From Arthrobacter sp. KBS0703 (GTDB taxonomy: Bacteria; Actinomycetota; Actinomycetes; Actinomycetales; Micrococcaceae): DNA of 64,000 bases. The DNA lies in the NCBI RefSeq assembly GCF_002008315.2, contig NZ_MVDG02000001.1:3472001-3536000 (forward strand), written 5' to 3'. This document shows, in pieces, positions 1-8,492 of the stretch. The notes below the pieces were generated by a model that was not told where the DNA came from, did not search any database, and saw only the letters and a program-made list of their open reading frames with translations. The position numbers were made by a program, and so were the translations under genes. Each line of letters starts with the position of its first letter. Position 1 is the first letter of the stretch.

Positions 1-471
1 CACGCTGCCCGGCATCCGGGAGCCGCTGTCCGTCTTGCCGGACGCAGTGCCCGGAAGCGTCAGGTGCGTAGCCGTGTTGTCCTTGGAGTTGTACAGCCAA
101 ACCTCGTTGCCCTGCCGCACCGCGTCCCGCTCAGCCAGCCGGTCCATGACCTGCACGCGCACCTTGGCGGGTCCGTCGACATAGACCCGGGCGCTATGCG
201 GACCGGACAGCAGGTCCGCCATCGAGCCTGCGGCGGGGCCGCTGCTCGGCCCTACCTGGGGAACGTCGGGCAGGCCGAGCTCGGACGTCTGCTCCACCGT
301 TCCGGACAGGGCCTTGGTGCTGTGCTGCGCGATCATTGCCAGCACTTGCGCGGGAGTCTTGCCGGGCAACGGATCGCGGGCGCTGGCAGGGACGGACCCT
401 GCCAGGACTCCGGCAGCGATTACAGCAGGTACCGCCACGGCGGGCATCCACCGCAGCCAAGTGGGCGTCAT
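1..471 (-). CDS. LolA-like secreted protein (3' end outside window)
   Basis: The reverse strand stays open from an ATG at 471 to the left edge, 157 codons. GGAG lies five bases upstream; a second in-frame ATG at 474 sits too close to it. The N-terminus has a basic start, a hydrophobic stretch and a PASA-type signal peptidase site near residue 30, so the protein is exported. The mature part (residues about 40-157, with KTPAQVLAMIAQHS and later SARVYVDGPAKVRVQVMD) resembles the LolA/LppX/DUF2092 fold of lipid-binding carrier proteins. In actinobacteria such genes often precede an ABC transporter; that neighbour would lie outside the window. The exact ligand is unknown. Confidence 0.72.
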   Translation of the reverse strand, partial: MTPTWLRWMPAVAVPAVIAAGVLAGSVPASARDPLPGKTPAQVLAMIAQHSTKALSGTVEQTSELGLPDVPQVGPSSGPAAGSMADLLSGPHSARVYVDGPAKVRVQVMDRLAERDAVRQGNEVWLYNSKDNTATHLTLPGTASGKTDSGSRMPGSV

Positions 472-623
472 CATAACTCCGATCCGTGGTCGCAGCTCAT
501 ATCCTCAGGGTACGCCTCGGCTCACCGCGTGACAGCCCCCAGTTCGTGCTGCAGCTATCGCAGGACCGTGCGCTGGGACAGACTGGATGGGACGCCGTCA
601 TCCAGCTTCAGGAGCCTGAGCAA

Positions 624-1283
624 ATGAGCAGTATTGGTGCCATGTCCACGTCCGCCGATGAGCTCACCGGCATTGTTGGCTTCGCCGCGCGGTTCATTGA
701 TTCCCTTGGGGAGTGGGGCGTGGGGCTGTTCACGCTCGCGGAAACGGTGTTCCCGCCGATCCCCAGCGAGGTCATTCTTCCGCTCGCGGGATTCCTGACC
801 CGGCAGGGGTCCCTGAGCCTGCCGCTGGTCTTCGTGACCAGCACGCTCGGGGCCTATGCGGGAGCCCTGGCTCTGTATTTCCTCGGGGCGAAGGTAGGGC
901 TGGAACGCTCGATCCGGTGGCTGTCCAAGCTGCCGCTCGTGGAGCGGGAGGACTTCGAGACCGCGGAAGGCTGGTTCCGGCGGCACGGCAAGTCAGCCAT
1001 CTTTTTCGGCCGGCTGCTTCCCGGCGTACGCAGCCTCATTTCCCTGCCGGCGGGGGCGGAGAAGATGCATCTGGGCACGTTCAGCATCTTCACCATCGCC
1101 GGAAGCGGGATCTGGAACGGAGCCCTGATCGGGCTGGGTGTCCTGCTGGGGAAGCAATATTCGATGGTGGAGCAGTACTCCCGCTTCCTCAACTACGCGG
1201 TCTATGCGGCGCTGGCAGTCGTGGTGGCGTGGCTCGTGGTCCGGTACATCCGCCGCAGGAAGACGGCTGACGAACCGCAGTAA
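624..1283 (+). CDS. DedA family membrane protein
   Basis: A 219-residue integral membrane protein of the DedA/SNARE-associated (VTT domain) family, which is linked to lipid flipping and membrane-potential maintenance. The family signature is clear: a glutamate before FPPIPSEVILPLAGF near residues 43-57, and further on FFGRLLPGVRSLISLPAG, the conserved FxGR...R...aG segment. Four to five hydrophobic segments follow, ending in a short basic tail. I chose ATG 624 because GGAG at 611-614 is well spaced; the frame is open further upstream but without a ribosome site. It is divergent from the LolA-like gene and converges on the next gene with a 10-base gap. Confidence 0.9.
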   Translation: MSSIGAMSTSADELTGIVGFAARFIDSLGEWGVGLFTLAETVFPPIPSEVILPLAGFLTRQGSLSLPLVFVTSTLGAYAGALALYFLGAKVGLERSIRWLSKLPLVEREDFETAEGWFRRHGKSAIFFGRLLPGVRSLISLPAGAEKMHLGTFSIFTIAGSGIWNGALIGLGVLLGKQYSMVEQYSRFLNYAVYAALAVVVAWLVVRYIRRRKTADEPQ

Positions 1284-1293
1284 GTGCCGGTCG

Positions 1294-4059
1294 TCAGGGG
1301 CCGGCCACTTTGCTGCCACTAGGCACCACCGTGCCGGCGGCGCCGTCGACCGTCACTTCCTGGCCCGTCCGCAGGACGGACGTGGCGTCGGGGACGCCCA
1401 CCACGGCGGGGATGCCGTACTCCCGGGCCACCACGGCGCCGTGCGAGTTGGGGCCGCCCATTTCCATCACGAGGCCGCCGGCCGTGAGGAACAGCGGAGT
1501 CCAGCCGGGATCGGTGGACGGGGCCACCAGGATCTCGCCCGGTTCCAGGTGCGCACCCACCGGGTCCAGGATCACCCGGGCCGGGGCCGTCACCGTGCCG
1601 GCCGACGCCGGGCTCCCCGTCAGGGCGCCCTCGGCGGCAGACCCTGGGGCAGAGGCCAGCGTTTCCGGCTCCGTCCCGTCGGACAGCAGCAGCCGCGGGA
1701 TATGGCGCCGTTCCAGCTCCAGGTAGTAGGCCCCTTGCCGCCACGCCACGAGCTCCTGCATGTCCGCGCCGTCCAGCGCGTCCGCAGTTTCCGCAAAGTC
1801 CAGGAAGAAGACGTCGTCGGCGCGGGCGATCCGTCCTTCTGCGGCCAGCGCGTTGCCCACCTCGGCCAGCTGCCGGCGGGCCTCCGCCAGGGCCACGACG
1901 ATCTGGTACTTCGGAAGTTCGCGCAGGCCGGCGAATAGCCGGGCCCGCCGGAGCGCGGCCCGGACCATCATCCCGCGGAGTCGGCCCCGGGAGCTGGCCT
2001 CCGCCACCAGCCGCGCCACTTGTGCCTCCGCTTCGGCTTCCGCACGGCTGAACTGCCGGTCCGGGGCGAGAGCGGGGTCATCCAGCCGCAGGTAGTTGGC
2101 CAGGACACCCAGGATGTGGGTGGGGTCGTCCCGCCACCGCGGCATCCCGACGTCGATTTCCGCAACAGCCCGGTGCCCGAACCGTTCGAGGAATCCGGCC
2201 AGGCCGGACTGCGCCACGGCCGGCAGTTCGCCGGCACTGAACCGCTGGGCAAGCAGCGCGGGCGGCTGGCCGATCAGCAGCTGCGCGGATTCGGCGTCGG
2301 CACGGATGGCCGTGGCAAGCCGCCACAGGTCCAGGTCCATCTCCGTAGTGACGTTGTTGGGCAGTCCGCGGAGAACCGGCTGGAGCTCGGCCCACGCCTC
2401 GCGCCCGGCCTCCCCCTGCCCTGGTCCCTGTCCTTGACCCTGTCCTTGCCGCGTGCCGCCCCTGAGCAGCTTTCCGGCGAGGGCCAGCATCGCAAAGCCG
2501 AGCGCGGGAAGCGGGATGATGGCCGGGACATTGGGAAACAGCCGGGAGAGCACCTGCTCCGCGTGGTCCAGCCGCTGCCGGGGCGATGCGCCGCCTGGCA
2601 GTGCGATCGACTTGTTGAACTCTTTGGTGAACCGGTCCACGCGCCGCAGCGCTGCTTCCGGCCGGAACAGCGCCCGTAAGAGTGTTTCCGGCACCCGGGC
2701 GCGCACGGCCACCGGTGCCACGTGTTTGATCAGGCCCCAGGGCGTGCGGCGGGTGATCGAGAACCGGGGGTCGGCGAACATCTGGCGCAGGAGCATCGCG
2801 GAGCGCGACTCCATGATGTCGAATACCCGGGGGACGATCCGCCGGCCCACCGTGCTCCGTGCCACGGTTGTCAGGTCGAAGAAGATGCGCTGGCCTGCTT
2901 CGGCATAGGGAGGGGGCCCGTTCCGCGGATCGGGAACGTCGAAGCCTGCTTCCGCCGCCACGCCGGCCGTGATGCGGCGGAAGGCGGCGAGCCCCATGGG
3001 GGTGATGGGCCGGGTCAGCCCCTGGGCCAGGCTGAAGCACAGGAAAATCCGCGCGTCGTACTCCGACACCTCGCCGCGCAGCACCTTGTCCGCCAGCGGG
3101 TACAGCGTGGTGATGGGACGGGACTGGGTCAGCCAGGCCTTGCCGGCGGCGTCGATCGCCCACTCCGTGTCCTGCGGCGCCCCGTAGTGCTCCTCGGCTT
3201 TGGCTCCCAGCGCGGCGAGCTCACGGACCTGCACGTCCGTCAGGCAGGGCATGTCCCCCGCGGCCGCCTGGTCGATGCTTTCCGTGCCTCCCCCGGACAG
3301 CGCGCGGATGACCAGGCGTTTGTCTCCGATCCGGCGCTCCAGGATCCTTCCGGTCGCGGTGTCCACCACAAAATGGTCAGGGTTCACGGCACCGGACACC
3401 ACGGCCTCGCCCAACCCCGGGCTGGCATCAATCACGGATTCCCGGCGCCGGCCGGTCACCGGGTTCGCCGTAAACATGACCCCGGCTGCCGCGGCGTCCA
3501 CCATGCGCTGGACGACGACGGCGAGCGTCACCGTGGACGGGTCAATGCTGCGGCTGGCGCGGTAGGCGACGGCACGGTCCGTCCACAGGGAAGCCCAGCA
3601 GTCCCGGACTGCCGCCAGCAACGCATCCGCGCCCACAACGTTCAGGTAGGTGTCCTGCTGGCCGGCAAAACTGGCGAAGGGGAGATCCTCGGCTGTGGCC
3701 GACGACCTGACCGCGACCGGAACGCCTGGTCCCTGTCCGGAGCCCAGCGCCTCATAGGCGGACAGCACCTCGCCGGCGATCTCCGGCGGCAGTTCGGCCG
3801 CGGTGATGATCTTTCGGGCCCGGGCAGCGAGCTCGGCCAGGGTGTCCAGGTGGTCCGCCGGGGTGGCCAGCAGGTCCCCGTGCACCGCGCCGAGGCCCAG
3901 GGGGGCCGACGCTTCGGCGTAGGCGCCGGTGGTGAGGCAGAAGCCGTCCGGCACGGGCAACCCGGCGGAGAGCAGCTCGCCCAGGTTGGCGGCCTTCCCG
4001 CCCACCTGCGGCAGCATATGTGCGTTGAGGTCTCCGAGGCCGAGCACCCGCCCGCTCAT
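1294..4059 (-). CDS. PEP-synthase-like / rifampicin-phosphotransferase-like enzyme
   Basis: A 921-residue dikinase-type phosphotransferase. Residues about 15-330 form the ATP-grasp domain (GGKAANLGEL near the start, then AVRSSATAEDLPFASFAGQQ). The phosphohistidine swivelling domain is at the extreme C-terminus, with GGPNSHGAVVAREYGIPAVV and presumed catalytic His873. A C-terminal PEP-binding TIM barrel, as in classical PpsA, is missing; the order ATP domain - middle domain - His domain is that of rifampicin phosphotransferase (RPH). The middle holds a short Gly-Gln-Pro low-complexity insertion near residue 545. It starts three bases after the stop of the universal stress gene, so the two are probably co-transcribed. 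Substrate (pyruvate or an antibiotic-like molecule) cannot be told from sequence. Confidence 0.8.
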   Translation of the reverse strand: MSGRVLGLGDLNAHMLPQVGGKAANLGELLSAGLPVPDGFCLTTGAYAEASAPLGLGAVHGDLLATPADHLDTLAELAARARKIITAAELPPEIAGEVLSAYEALGSGQGPGVPVAVRSSATAEDLPFASFAGQQDTYLNVVGADALLAAVRDCWASLWTDRAVAYRASRSIDPSTVTLAVVVQRMVDAAAAGVMFTANPVTGRRRESVIDASPGLGEAVVSGAVNPDHFVVDTATGRILERRIGDKRLVIRALSGGGTESIDQAAAGDMPCLTDVQVRELAALGAKAEEHYGAPQDTEWAIDAAGKAWLTQSRPITTLYPLADKVLRGEVSEYDARIFLCFSLAQGLTRPITPMGLAAFRRITAGVAAEAGFDVPDPRNGPPPYAEAGQRIFFDLTTVARSTVGRRIVPRVFDIMESRSAMLLRQMFADPRFSITRRTPWGLIKHVAPVAVRARVPETLLRALFRPEAALRRVDRFTKEFNKSIALPGGASPRQRLDHAEQVLSRLFPNVPAIIPLPALGFAMLALAGKLLRGGTRQGQGQGQGPGQGEAGREAWAELQPVLRGLPNNVTTEMDLDLWRLATAIRADAESAQLLIGQPPALLAQRFSAGELPAVAQSGLAGFLERFGHRAVAEIDVGMPRWRDDPTHILGVLANYLRLDDPALAPDRQFSRAEAEAEAQVARLVAEASSRGRLRGMMVRAALRRARLFAGLRELPKYQIVVALAEARRQLAEVGNALAAEGRIARADDVFFLDFAETADALDGADMQELVAWRQGAYYLELERRHIPRLLLSDGTEPETLASAPGSAAEGALTGSPASAGTVTAPARVILDPVGAHLEPGEILVAPSTDPGWTPLFLTAGGLVMEMGGPNSHGAVVAREYGIPAVVGVPDATSVLRTGQEVTVDGAAGTVVPSGSKVAGP

Positions 4060-4062
4060 GGC

Positions 4063-5100
4063 CTATGCGGCGCCGAGCATCGGCCCGAAACTGGCACGGT
4101 CGGCGAGCCGGGGGTCCTCCCTGTCCGGCACCACCATCACGGGGCTCTTGGCGTGGTGCAGGACGCCGTCGGAGGTGGAGCCCAGGAGCATACCGGTGAA
4201 CCCGCCGCGCCCGCGCGTGCCGACGACAACCAGCTCAACGTGGCGGCTGGCTTCGACGAGCACCTCCACGGGCGAACCGTCCACGAGCCGGGTTTCGATG
4301 GTCAGCCGTGGGTAGTGGCTCTGCAGCCAGGCGACGCCGGCCTTCAGCTGGACCTGGATATCCGCAAACAGGGCCTCCCTGTCCAACGGCGCCGGAACCC
4401 ACGCCAGGGATCCGCTGTACTGGGGCACGGCGCAGATCACCCGAAGCGGTGCCGCCAGCCGCTCGGCTTGGGCGGCTGCCTCGAGGACGGCGACGCGGGC
4501 CTGTTCAGAGCCGTCCACGCCCACTACCACCACGTTTTCCACCGGGCCGGATCCTGCCTTGGCCTGTTCCGCCCGGACATGTTTGTCCTGCGTGGTTTCA
4601 CCCAGCCGGTTTGCGCAAATCAGGGGAACCGTAACCGTGGGGCATTTGGAGTGGGCGGGCAGGGCGCTGCTCACGGAACCGAGGAGCCGTCCCACAAAAC
4701 CGCCCCGGCCGCGGGTCCCGACGACCAGCAGTTCCGCGGATTCCGAAATTTCCAGCAGCACGCCGGAAGCGTCCCCGTTTTCAACCGAGGCGCTGACGTC
4801 GATGTTGTAGCCGGCCACTTTGTCCACCGCGTGCTGCAGGATGGCTTCGGCGCCCTCGCGGATCACCGAATCGTCCACGGTGGCATAGCCGCCGTCGAGT
4901 CCGGACGCCGCGAAGATGGGCACGGAGTAGGCGGTGACGATATGGAGCGGATGACGGCGGCGCTCGGCTTCGCGGGCCGCCCACACCAGGGCACACTGCC
5001 CATGATCTGAACCGTCGACGCCGACTACGATCCCCTCGGGCCTGGCGGCCCGTCCGTCGCCAGGCCGTGCCGGGTCCGGATGCAACTCGTGTGCGTCCAT
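4063..5100 (-). CDS. Tandem universal stress protein
   Basis: A 345-residue cytoplasmic protein with two UspA domains (roughly residues 20-165 and 180-335). Each ends in the nucleotide-binding motif: VVGTRGRGGFVGRLLGSVSS in the first and VVGTRGRGGFTGMLLGSTSD in the second, followed by the closing VVP strand. Both domains start with a VVGVDGS strand, so both should bind ATP. The start at ATG 5100 is fixed by a perfect AGGAGG eight bases upstream; the frame is open 40 codons further but without support. Its stop is three bases before the PEP-synthase-like gene, suggesting a stress-responsive two-gene operon. Confidence 0.9.
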   Translation of the reverse strand: MDAHELHPDPARPGDGRAARPEGIVVGVDGSDHGQCALVWAAREAERRRHPLHIVTAYSVPIFAASGLDGGYATVDDSVIREGAEAILQHAVDKVAGYNIDVSASVENGDASGVLLEISESAELLVVGTRGRGGFVGRLLGSVSSALPAHSKCPTVTVPLICANRLGETTQDKHVRAEQAKAGSGPVENVVVVGVDGSEQARVAVLEAAAQAERLAAPLRVICAVPQYSGSLAWVPAPLDREALFADIQVQLKAGVAWLQSHYPRLTIETRLVDGSPVEVLVEASRHVELVVVGTRGRGGFTGMLLGSTSDGVLHHAKSPVMVVPDREDPRLADRASFGPMLGAA

Positions 5101-5504
5101 TCGGTCCGCCTCCTCGCGATACTGCCCTGATGATGCGGCTATTCTGCCAGAAGCAGGGACTTTCGCCGTCACCGGCAGGCCTTCAGTTCCCGGTTGCGTC
5201 AGGCCTGCTTTCAAGTCCAACTATTCTCGGTCGGCGACTTGTTAGCAAGAAGGCCCGGTGGCCCTTTCCGGCGGCCGGGCGCACGGGTCCAACCGCGGCC
5301 CGAAGCCCCCGCGCTGGTCACCGGCCCATTGTTTCCGGCGGGCTATCCAGAGGCCGAAAAATTCTGTAGTCTTCGAGGCACTGTTGATCCGAGATTTGTG
5401 TTTCAGAACACATCCGGACGATATTTTGTGTCTGCTTGCTGGGGCAGCGGACCGTGCAGGGCGCAGACGCCCTGTGCTTCGAAAATTTTCGAGGAGGAAG
5501 CTTA
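5101..5504. other. 404-base divergent intergenic region
   Basis: This region separates the universal stress gene (leftward) from the flavoprotein gene (rightward). No convincing gene is seen. It is comparatively AT-rich from about 5355 to 5430, contains a perfect 6-base-arm palindrome at 5397-5412, and ends with a strong GAGGAGG ribosome site at 5491-5497. It should hold both promoters, but no clean -35/-10 pair can be named. Confidence 0.6.
5397..5412. promoter_or_regulatory. Palindrome, candidate operator
   Basis: TGTGTT-TCAG-AACACA is a perfect inverted repeat with 6-base arms and a 4-base spacer, 93 bases in front of the flavoprotein start, in an AT-rich patch. The size suits a dimeric regulator. 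The cognate protein is unknown. Confidence 0.4.
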
Positions 5505-6143
5505 GTGTCAAGCATGCCTGGTCTCAGCGGGGCTGAACGGACCACCACCGTGGTCATCGGCGCCGGCCTTCCCGGCCTGGCCATCGCCACGGAGCTCCGA
5601 CGGCGGGGCGTGGACTCGATCACCGTCAGCAGGCTTGAAGCGCCCGGCACCGGGCAGGCGTCCCAGACAGCGCCCCTGCAGCGGTGCGACGCAGCCGGGG
5701 CATCCTCCCTTCAGGAGCGCAACGAAATCCTGCGCCACCTGCGCAATTATGCTTCGAGCCACCATCTGGACATCCGAAACGGCACCGCCGCCGTTCACCT
5801 GGACAAGATGGGCGGGGGAACGGCGGAGGCTTCGCTCCGCTGGGCCGTCCATACCCCCGACGGCGTCCTGCTGGCCGACCACATTGTGCTGACCCGCTGC
5901 GCCCACAGCCAACTGCGCCGCATGCTCACCGACCTCGGCATCTCCGTGGGCCAGAACCTTGTGTCGGCCATGCGCGCCATCGGTATCTACCTGGTGGGTG
6001 TGGGAGAGCTGATCACCCCGACGCCCAAGGAAGTCCTGCGGCAGGCGAAGGTGGTGGGCCAGGCCATCGCGGCCAAGGTCTACCCGGACAGCGTCCCGTC
6101 AGTGCTGACGGGACGCTTCGCGGCCCTCCCGGCACCGGCCTGA
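5505..6143 (+). CDS. Small FAD/NAD(P)-binding flavoprotein
   Basis: A 212-residue protein with an N-terminal dinucleotide-binding Rossmann motif (VVIGAGLPGLAIATELRRRG, residues about 17-36), as in FAD-dependent oxidoreductases. The GTG start at 5505 follows GAGGAGG by seven bases; an ATG nine bases later is the alternative. At 212 residues it is much shorter than usual flavin monooxygenases or pyridine nucleotide-disulfide reductases (350-550) and appears to lack a full substrate domain, so it may be a reduced family member. The reading frame itself is clean. It converges on the copC-like gene with a 28-base gap. The reaction is unknown. Confidence 0.6.
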   Translation: MSSMPGLSGAERTTTVVIGAGLPGLAIATELRRRGVDSITVSRLEAPGTGQASQTAPLQRCDAAGASSLQERNEILRHLRNYASSHHLDIRNGTAAVHLDKMGGGTAEASLRWAVHTPDGVLLADHIVLTRCAHSQLRRMLTDLGISVGQNLVSAMRAIGIYLVGVGELITPTPKEVLRQAKVVGQAIAAKVYPDSVPSVLTGRFAALPAPA

Positions 6144-6171
6144 CGGCAACGGCACCGGCCTGGCGGCCGGC

Positions 6172-6852
6172 CTACTGTGCCCCCTGGCCGCCGGACCCGC
6201 CGGGGCGGGCACCGGCGTCGTTATCCTCGGCATCGGATGCCTCCCCGGCGTCCGGGCCCTCCTGGTCATTGCCGGCGCCCAGCCTCCGGCGGGCCAGTAC
6301 CCCAAGTGTCACGAGCAGCCCGAGCGCCACCACGGCGAACACCACGACGCTCCACGGGAACGGCTCCGAAGCGTCAGGGACCTTTTCCGGTGCGGGGGTG
6401 ATGCCCGGCTGGGGCTTGCCGGCCGTGGGAACCGGGACTGCCGCCGTCGATCCCGCGGCCCCGGTCGTTGCCGTGAACGTGAACGTCCCCTCTATGGGGT
6501 GCGAGTCCGAACTGACCACGCGCCATTCCACCGTGTATTTGCCCGCCGGGGCGCCCTCCCGCAGTTTCTGCGAGGCCACGTTGTCGACGATTTCCACCTT
6601 GCCGTCCGCCCAGTCAGTTCCGGCGGAGTCGCTGACCCTGACCTGCGAGCCGAGCCCCAGCGGATTCCTGTTGAAGGTGATGGACACCTTCCCCGGCGGC
6701 GTGGCCACCGTGGCGCCGTCGGCCGGGCTGCTGGCCTCGGCGGCATCGCTGTCTCTTATACACATCTAGATCGGCCGGGCGGCGGTGAGAAGCAGGGCTG
6801 CGAAGGCGAGCGCGCCCAGGACGGCGCTTAGCAGCTGACGGGTGGAACGCAT
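6172..6852 (-). CDS. copC: CopC-domain protein, broken by adapter sequence
   Basis: From ATG 6852 the reverse strand encodes a typical signal peptide (MRSTRQLLSAVLGALAFAAL...). After about 28 codons it runs into adapter at 6749-6771, which supplies an in-frame TAG. Beyond it the same frame continues DAAEASSPADGATVATPPGK, the start of a mature CopC domain, then a C-terminal membrane anchor (VVVFAVVALGLLVTLGVLA) and an acidic tail. CopC proteins bind copper outside the membrane; the usual N-terminal His ligand of the mature protein falls in the lost bases. The frame is the same on both sides, so the real gene is very probably intact. It is divergent from the purine permease gene. Confidence 0.8.
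6749..6771. other. Sequencing adapter (Tn5 mosaic end) in the assembly
   Basis: CTGTCTCTTATACACATCT, the 19-base Tn5/Nextera mosaic end, occupies 6749-6767, followed by AGAT, the first four bases of the inverted copy. It lies inside the copC signal-peptide region and adds a stop codon. It is not organismal DNA; some true bases are missing here. Confidence 0.95.
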
Positions 6853-6961
6853 GGACGGACTTCTCCCTTGTGTTGGCTTCCTTACAGACTAGGCGAAAAT
6901 GCCGGGAAGGCCCCTTGCCGCCCAATAGGATTCAACCAACCCCAAAACCCCCGGAGGACTA

Positions 6962-8404
6962 ATGCTTAAGCAGGGCTCTGCACTGGACCGGTATTTCAAG
7001 ATTTCCGAACGGGGGTCAAACTACTCCCGCGAGATCCGCGGCGGTTTTGCCACGTTCTTCGCCATGAGCTACATCGTGGTGCTGAACCCGCTGATCCTGT
7101 CCGGTCCCGACTCCTCCGGCGCCACCCTGGGCTTTCCCGCCGTCGCCGCCACCACCGCGTTCGCGGCGGGCGTCCTGACCATCCTCATGGGAGCGTGGGC
7201 CAAGCACCCGTTCGCGATGGCCACCGGCCTCGGCGTCAACGCTTTCGTGGCCGTCACCGTCGCGACCAACCCTGGACTGACCTGGCCGGACATGATGGGG
7301 CTCGTGGTCCTCTCCGGGGTCACCATGCTGATCCTGGTCCTCACGGGCTTCCGGACCGCCGTGTTCAAGGCGGTTCCGGACGGGCTCAAGACGGCGATCG
7401 TGGTGGGCATCGGCCTCTTCATCGCCCTGATCGGGCTGGTCAACGCCGGCTTCGTGCGCCGCATCCCGGATGCTGCCGGAACCACGGTGCCGGTGGGTCT
7501 CGGGGTTGACGGCAAGCTCCTCGGCTGGCCCACGCTGGTGTTCGTCTTCGGGCTCATCCTGACCATCGGCCTCCTGGTCCGCAACGTCAAGGGCGCCATC
7601 CTCATCGGCATTATCGCGTCCACCATCCTGTCCGTGATCCTGGAATTCACCCTGCACATCGGCCCGAGCTTCGACGGCAAGAACGTCAACCCGCAGGGCT
7701 GGTCCCTGGTTGCCCCCAAGTTCACCGAGTGGGCCGCCCCGGACCTCTCGCTGATCGGCAAGGCCAACCCGATCGGCGCCTTCGACCACCTGGGCTTCGT
7801 GGCCGCAACCCTGCTGGCGTTCGTGATCCTGCTCAGCATCTTCTTCGACGCCATGGGCACCATGGTTGGCCTGGCCAACGAGGCCGGAACCGTGGACAAA
7901 GCGGGCAACATCCCCGACGTCGACCGGGTGCTGCAGGTCGACGCCCTCGGCGCCATCGTGGGCGGCGGCGCGTCCGTGTCCTCCAACCAGATCTACGTCG
8001 AGTCCGGCGCCGGCATCGGTGAAGGCGCGCGGACCGGCCTCGCCTCGATTGTGACCGGCCTGCTGTTCCTGGTGGCCATGTTCTTCACCCCGCTCATCAA
8101 CCTGGTGCCGTTCGAAGCCGTGGCACCCGCCCTGGTGGTGGTCGGCTTCATGATGGTGGCCCAGGTGGACAAGATCGACTGGAAGGACTGGGGCATCGCC
8201 CTGCCGGCCTTCCTCACGTTCACCCTGATGCCGTTCACCTACTCGATCGCGAACGGCCTTGGCGCGGGATTCATCTCCTACGTCGTCATCCGGACGTTCC
8301 AGGGCCGTGCGCGGGAGGTCCACCCGCTCATGTGGGCGGTGGCCGCCGCTTTTGTCCTGTTCTTCGGCATCGGGCCCATCGAGCAGGCCCTCGGAATGCT
8401 CTAG
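6962..8404 (+). CDS. NCS2 (AzgA-type) purine permease
   Basis: A 480-residue, roughly 12-helix membrane transporter of the NCS2/AzgA family, proton symporters for adenine, guanine or hypoxanthine. The N-terminus (LDRYFKISERGSNYSREIRG then GFATFFAMSYIVVLNPLIL) is the AzgA signature, and FDAMGTMVGLANEAG in the eighth helix region is the substrate-site segment. GGAGG precedes ATG 6962. The gene is divergent from copC and is followed, within 20 bases of its stop, by the Hut-type palindrome and then hutG. No direct sign links it to histidine use. Confidence 0.92.
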   Translation: MLKQGSALDRYFKISERGSNYSREIRGGFATFFAMSYIVVLNPLILSGPDSSGATLGFPAVAATTAFAAGVLTILMGAWAKHPFAMATGLGVNAFVAVTVATNPGLTWPDMMGLVVLSGVTMLILVLTGFRTAVFKAVPDGLKTAIVVGIGLFIALIGLVNAGFVRRIPDAAGTTVPVGLGVDGKLLGWPTLVFVFGLILTIGLLVRNVKGAILIGIIASTILSVILEFTLHIGPSFDGKNVNPQGWSLVAPKFTEWAAPDLSLIGKANPIGAFDHLGFVAATLLAFVILLSIFFDAMGTMVGLANEAGTVDKAGNIPDVDRVLQVDALGAIVGGGASVSSNQIYVESGAGIGEGARTGLASIVTGLLFLVAMFFTPLINLVPFEAVAPALVVVGFMMVAQVDKIDWKDWGIALPAFLTFTLMPFTYSIANGLGAGFISYVVIRTFQGRAREVHPLMWAVAAAFVLFFGIGPIEQALGML

Positions 8405-8421
8405 CCTCTTCCCGTTGCGCG

Positions 8422-8439
8422 GTTCCGGGATTCCAGACA
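8422..8439. promoter_or_regulatory. Predicted Hut regulator (IclR) operator in front of hutG
   Basis: The core CCGGGATTCCAGAC is identical over 14 bases with the site upstream of hutU (16212-16229) and close to the fully palindromic copy at 17257-17274. It lies 54 bases before hutG. The left half-site (GTT instead of TGT) is degenerate. Confidence 0.6.
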
Positions 8440-8492
8440 GTACGACCCCGGCGCTGCTGGCATTGTCCGGCCCTGTGCGGTGAGCTTGAAGC

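Noticed and set aside
2722..5010. A 762-codon open frame antisense to the PEP-synthase-like and stress genes
   Set aside because: High-GC shadow frame; Gly/Arg/Pro/His-rich, no domain, while the other strand has clear motifs.
5156..5165. GGGACTTTCG near the universal stress gene as half of a DosR/DevR box
   Set aside because: Only one half matches the known consensus and the second half (should be close to GTCCC) is missing; no DosR gene in the window.
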